Shown: positions 4,215 through 7,252 of the stretch, piece by piece
Layout: every line of letters starts with the position of its first letter
How positions within the stretch are numbered: the first letter of the stretch is position 1
Made by a program: the position numbers and the translations under genes
DNA from: KLAP211 sp964650085
Lineage (GTDB): Bacteria; Patescibacteriota; Dojkabacteria; J137
Direction of reading: 5' to 3'
Length of the DNA stretch: 7,252 nucleotides
Assembly: GCA_964650085.1 (NCBI GenBank)
Contig: CAZYSE010000051.1
Coordinates: forward strand, 1-7,252
The notes under the pieces: model-generated
What the model was told of the DNA's origin: nothing
Database searches by the model: none
The model's input: the letters and a program-made list of their open reading frames with translations, nothing else

Positions 4215-5708
4215 ATGAATCTCAAAATAAAATCGTACAAAGTTGGTGAAGTCGTATGTATAGATAATTTCTTAGCAGTTAATCTTTCACCTAATTTTCT
4301 AGAACAGTTAACTAATCTGGAAGATCTAGCTTTAGTTCCAGAACCGGTTGAAATTATTTTTGAACTCAACGGAACATCGTTTACATTTAATAATAATCCA
4401 GCAGACCAAACAATAATAATTTCTTATCAAGAAAAAACATACGACAGCTTAGCTAATTTTTTTCAAACAGAGTTGAACCTCAACTTTAGTATTAACGAAT
4501 GGATGGGCAGCTTTATCGATGGCGAAGCAGAAGGATTTGGCGATCAAGAAAGTCTAGTTGAATATGTAAACACACTGTCTCAGGATGATAATGTATTAGT
4601 AAAAGAAGCGCACAACGAAATACTGAATAGTGTCGAAGAATTATCTACACAAGCCACAGAAGAAGTAAAACCTACTCTAGTACAGATAAAGGAACTTACA
4701 GAGAAAATTTTAGAAGCAGATCAAAAAATTGATGTGTTTAATAACTACCAAAACATTGTGAACCAGAATAAGGCTAAACGAGAGAATATAACTTTAGAAA
4801 AGGAAAGATTAACTCAAGTGGTATCGGGTTCAAAAGATCTTATCGAATCAAAATCAAAACTTCAGAACGAAATACAAGTTATGCTGGCTGGTGAAAATGT
4901 ATCTACATTAAAGCAAAAAGCTACACAGGTAAAACAAGGCAGATTAGTAAAGCTATTCAATTACCTGAAAGACACAAGAGCTTTTCACGATTACGATGAA
5001 GAAGAAAAAGAAAGGAACTTGAAAATTCCTAAAACATACATGTTACTTTTACTAACTCAAACTTTGGCATCGATTGCTATTTTCTTTTTCACAAGAGACT
5101 TATCAGCGTTTCTATATTTAGGATTAGGGTACATAGTTATAGTAGCTAGCGGAATAGTTTTTCAAATTCAAGGTTACGATCAAATAAATGTTGATAAAGA
5201 TTTCTCTGAACTACCAACTACAACAAAAAAATTTAGTTTGCAGAACGATACTAGAGAAGAAAAAGACCTGATCAAAAATGCCTGGGTAGATGCGCTAGAA
5301 AAAGATTTGATAGCGGTAGATACATCTCTTTCGGCAAGATTAGGAGATACGACTTATGAAGGTTTACAAGCAAGACTAGTAGAACTCGATTCGCAATCTG
5401 CACAAATAGATGAGACACTTAAAAAACTTGAAACAGAAAAAATGGAACAAGATGATTATTACAAATTTAGAAGAGAGTACGACATATTCACGATCGAAAG
5501 AGAAAACCTGCTCGAGAATCTCAAGGGAAAGATGGACAACGCAGCTCTTGAGACTATAAAATATACTATCAGCAAAGTTGATGAAGCTAAACGCGAAGGA
5601 GAAAAACCAAAATTAAAATTGCCTTTTATAATTTTTAACCTTAAGGAAAAGATTCAGTGGATCAAAGAAATACCGATACAAGACAACCAGATACTCTTCG
5701 TAGAATAA
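4215..5708 (+). CDS. Cytoplasmic coiled-coil protein with central membrane hairpin, function unknown
   Basis: 497 residues; I do not recognise a family. The N-terminal 120 or so residues look like a globular mixed alpha/beta domain without a signal peptide. A long charged helical coiled coil follows (about 155-230), then two closely spaced TM helices (about 275-293 and 299-318) separated by a very short TRDLSAF turn, then a second coiled coil (about 384-445). With both helices forming a hairpin and no export signal, the two coils should lie in the cytoplasm and could pack against each other. No Walker A/B or other catalytic motif is visible. The layout recalls the coil-TM-TM-coil middle of YhaN-type proteins, but without their ATPase ends. 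AAGGA at 4199-4203 may serve as a ribosome site, with a long spacer. It follows the previous gene by two bases and overlaps the next by 52. A scaffold for the envelope assembly is plausible. Confidence 0.85.
   Translation: MNLKIKSYKVGEVVCIDNFLAVNLSPNFLEQLTNLEDLALVPEPVEIIFELNGTSFTFNNNPADQTIIISYQEKTYDSLANFFQTELNLNFSINEWMGSFIDGEAEGFGDQESLVEYVNTLSQDDNVLVKEAHNEILNSVEELSTQATEEVKPTLVQIKELTEKILEADQKIDVFNNYQNIVNQNKAKRENITLEKERLTQVVSGSKDLIESKSKLQNEIQVMLAGENVSTLKQKATQVKQGRLVKLFNYLKDTRAFHDYDEEEKERNLKIPKTYMLLLLTQTLASIAIFFFTRDLSAFLYLGLGYIVIVASGIVFQIQGYDQINVDKDFSELPTTTKKFSLQNDTREEKDLIKNAWVDALEKDLIAVDTSLSARLGDTTYEGLQARLVELDSQSAQIDETLKKLETEKMEQDDYYKFRREYDIFTIERENLLENLKGKMDNAALETIKYTISKVDEAKREGEKPKLKLPFIIFNLKEKIQWIKEIPIQDNQILFVE
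5643..5659 (+). promoter_or_regulatory. Ribosome binding site and GTG start inside the preceding gene
   Basis: AAGGA (5643-5647) lies nine bases before GTG (5657-5659), inside the coding sequence of the coiled-coil gene. This decides the start of the next gene. It is the only in-frame GTG or ATG between the upstream stop (5642-5644) and the signal-peptide core, whereas the first ATG (5750) falls at the signal cleavage site. Confidence 0.6.
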
Positions 5709-7252
5709 TAATTTCATTGCTTATTTTTGTATCTATAGTTTCTCCAGTAATGGCTAGAAGCTCTTCAGAAATTGGGCAAGATATTATTAACAAGCAACAA
5801 GAAATTCTTGAAAACGAACGACGTCTTGCAGAGTCTGCAGCAAACAAAAAATACTACGAGACTGAATCTGCAAACTTAGCAGAAGGAGTTCCTAAACTAG
5901 AGGCACAAATTAAAGAGCTAGAAGAGGAGTTAAACGGCATCAAACTAGAAATAAGTATATTAGAGCAGCAACAGAAATTGAAGGAGCTAGAGAGGGAACA
6001 GACGCAGTTTTCGCAGAACGAAACAATCAAAGGATCGTACATGGATTGGAAGAGTACTAGCCACGACGTAAGAATGTTTATAGACGAAGATATCGACTTT
6101 CTAAAAATTCAGCAATATCAAAGTGCAATTGCAGGAAATCAAAAAGAAAGCATTCTTAATTTAACAAATGAATTAGTAAAAATTGATGGAGCAATGACTG
6201 TCCTCGCTCAAAAGAAAGCAGATTTAGATACAAAACAAGCAGAAGTAACCGAACAGAAGAGACAACTAGAAGAAAGACTAGCACAGTTAAGGTGGGGTAT
6301 TAGTTATGAAGCAGGAAACATCGGCATGTTAGGTGCTGCAATCAGTAATGGTACAGCACAAATAGGTGCATTAAGGGCGGACCAAATAGCAGCCGCACAA
6401 CAAGAAGCAGAGCAAATGGCCAATAATCCGGGGTATGTGAATTCAGCAGGTTGTGATGGTGGAATACCAGCCCTAAATACTTTCTACTTCTGTGGTAATG
6501 GAAGAGATTTACCTCAAGGGCATGGTGTTGGCTTGAGCCAATGGGGTGCATTTTCTATGGCATCTGAGCCACATAATTTTTCAAAGGAACAAATATTACA
6601 GTTTTATTACACTAACGTTCAAATTTCCTCTGGGTACGAAGGACACACAATCAATGTGCATGGTTATGGCGTCATGAATATTGAAGATTATGTTGCGGGT
6701 CAAGGAGAAGTTCCCGCAAAAGCATGCGGAACTCAGCAACAGGTTGCAGACCGTCCTGATAAGTATGCATTAGGTCCTAGCACTGGCTGGAACTGCTGGC
6801 CTGAAGAGGCTATAAAAGCACAAGCAATTGCACACAGGACCTACGGATTGCAATATGTCTGGAGACAAGGTTCTATTTGTGCAACCGCTGCATGTCAAGT
6901 TTATGTAGGAGGAAACACTAGCCGATGGGCCGCAGAAGAGACTCGTGGAATCGTTGTTACACAGAACGGCTATCCAATAGAAGCCCTATACTCTTCAGAT
7001 AATAATCAAGGTAATGGTACAGCAGATAATGAATCAGTAAACCAAGGGATAGATGGAAGTGGTGGGTACATCCCGTATCTAAGGTCAGTTAATGATAATA
7101 TTTATGATAAAGACTGGGGATTTCCAACTGCTCCAGATTGGACTTTTTGGAGATGGAAGACTGGAGCTTACACGTATCATGATATTGATAATTTTATGAC
7201 CTGGGCAGGACCCAGATATTGTGGATGGGCTTCGGGTGCATATGCCTGTCCT
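5657..7252 (+). CDS. Exported coiled-coil SpoIID/LytB-family protein, probable lytic transglycosylase (3' end missing)
   Basis: 532 codons, open to the window edge. From GTG 5657 the product has a signal peptide (charged start, hydrophobic core at about 17-31, cleavage after VMA, residue 33), a long coiled coil (about 36-211), then a SpoIID domain. SpoIID proteins cleave peptidoglycan glycan strands without hydrolysis. Visible family marks: GHGVGLSQWGA (288-298) with ILQFYYTNVQI after it; EDYVAGQGEVPA, with Glu351 at the position of the catalytic glutamate of the usual EMPA motif; EEAIKAQAIAHRTYGL (from 383); CATAACQVYVGG, with Cys408 and Cys413 possibly binding zinc; and ETRGIVVTQNG and IEALYSSD. 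The GHGVG motif, which closes the Bacillus-type domain, comes first here. I believe some actinobacterial members also have this order. The coil may hold the enzyme inactive until a membrane partner releases it, as in PcsB or EnvC systems. Coupled to the pilin-like genes, it may open the wall for assembly. Confidence 0.85.
   Translation, partial: MDQRNTDTRQPDTLRRIIISLLIFVSIVSPVMARSSSEIGQDIINKQQEILENERRLAESAANKKYYETESANLAEGVPKLEAQIKELEEELNGIKLEISILEQQQKLKELEREQTQFSQNETIKGSYMDWKSTSHDVRMFIDEDIDFLKIQQYQSAIAGNQKESILNLTNELVKIDGAMTVLAQKKADLDTKQAEVTEQKRQLEERLAQLRWGISYEAGNIGMLGAAISNGTAQIGALRADQIAAAQQEAEQMANNPGYVNSAGCDGGIPALNTFYFCGNGRDLPQGHGVGLSQWGAFSMASEPHNFSKEQILQFYYTNVQISSGYEGHTINVHGYGVMNIEDYVAGQGEVPAKACGTQQQVADRPDKYALGPSTGWNCWPEEAIKAQAIAHRTYGLQYVWRQGSICATAACQVYVGGNTSRWAAEETRGIVVTQNGYPIEALYSSDNNQGNGTADNESVNQGIDGSGGYIPYLRSVNDNIYDKDWGFPTAPDWTFWRWKTGAYTYHDIDNFMTWAGPRYCGWASGAYACP

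Noticed and set aside
3234..4369. Minus-strand open frames opposite the two-helix genes and the coiled-coil gene (3234-3563, 3958-4185, 4112-4369)
   Set aside because: They lie wholly opposite strongly coding + strand genes, show no recognisable domain, and have low-complexity, cysteine- or serine-skewed translations typical of antisense shadows.
5662..6551. Minus-strand open frames at 5662-5847, 5854-6042 and 6342-6551
   Set aside because: They mirror the SpoIID-family gene, which has clear family motifs on the + strand.

Overview
The window looks like a piece of a Patescibacteria/CPR-type genome (Dojkabacteria, Microgenomates or a related lineage; the sequence does not settle which). The signs are AT-rich DNA, very tightly packed genes, almost no Shine-Dalgarno motifs, and a run of small two-helix secretion-type pilin-like genes of the kind typical of such genomes. 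Every gene lies on the + strand. The standard code fits: one gene ends in TGA and no gene needs TGA as a sense codon.

Layout. Positions 1-128 are the 3' end of a Clp/Hsp100-like AAA+ ATPase. A cloverleaf-shaped palindromic element follows (127-208). Two tandem paralogous pilin-like genes (284-622 and 741-1088) are separated by a second palindromic element (648-707). Three more genes for two-helix membrane proteins follow almost without gaps (1094-1732, 1734-2300, 2302-2652). A 309-bp gap holds TTCCAAT tandem repeats and a long imperfect inverted repeat ending in eight Ts, a probable terminator. Downstream is a second unit: two further two-helix proteins (2962-3465, 3469-4212), a 497-aa cytoplasmic coiled-coil protein with a membrane hairpin (4215-5708), and an exported coiled-coil plus SpoIID/LytB-family protein (5657 to the window edge, incomplete).

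How the genes may work together. Seven consecutive proteins share the plan signal peptide (absent from the fifth), short or elaborate exposed N-terminus, TM helix, short charged cytoplasmic loop (usually G-[DE]-x-x-K/V-like), TM helix, exposed C-terminus. This is the VirB2/TrbC pilin topology. Copies differ mainly in their exposed parts: a cysteine-rich insert in one, an EF-hand-like calcium loop and a cysteine-rich tail in another. The terminal SpoIID-type enzyme is a probable peptidoglycan lytic transglycosylase. It could open the wall for an envelope-spanning assembly, as VirB1 does in classical type IV secretion. No VirB4-type ATPase or channel gene lies in the window, so assignment to a complete secretion system is inference.

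Regulation. Upstream of each of the three separated genes (284, 741, 2962) a TTGnnn-17 bp-TA(A/G)AAT pattern can be drawn. For the first two it sits so close to the ATG that transcripts would be leaderless. The last gene is the exception in translation: it appears to start at a GTG inside the preceding gene behind an AAGGA motif.
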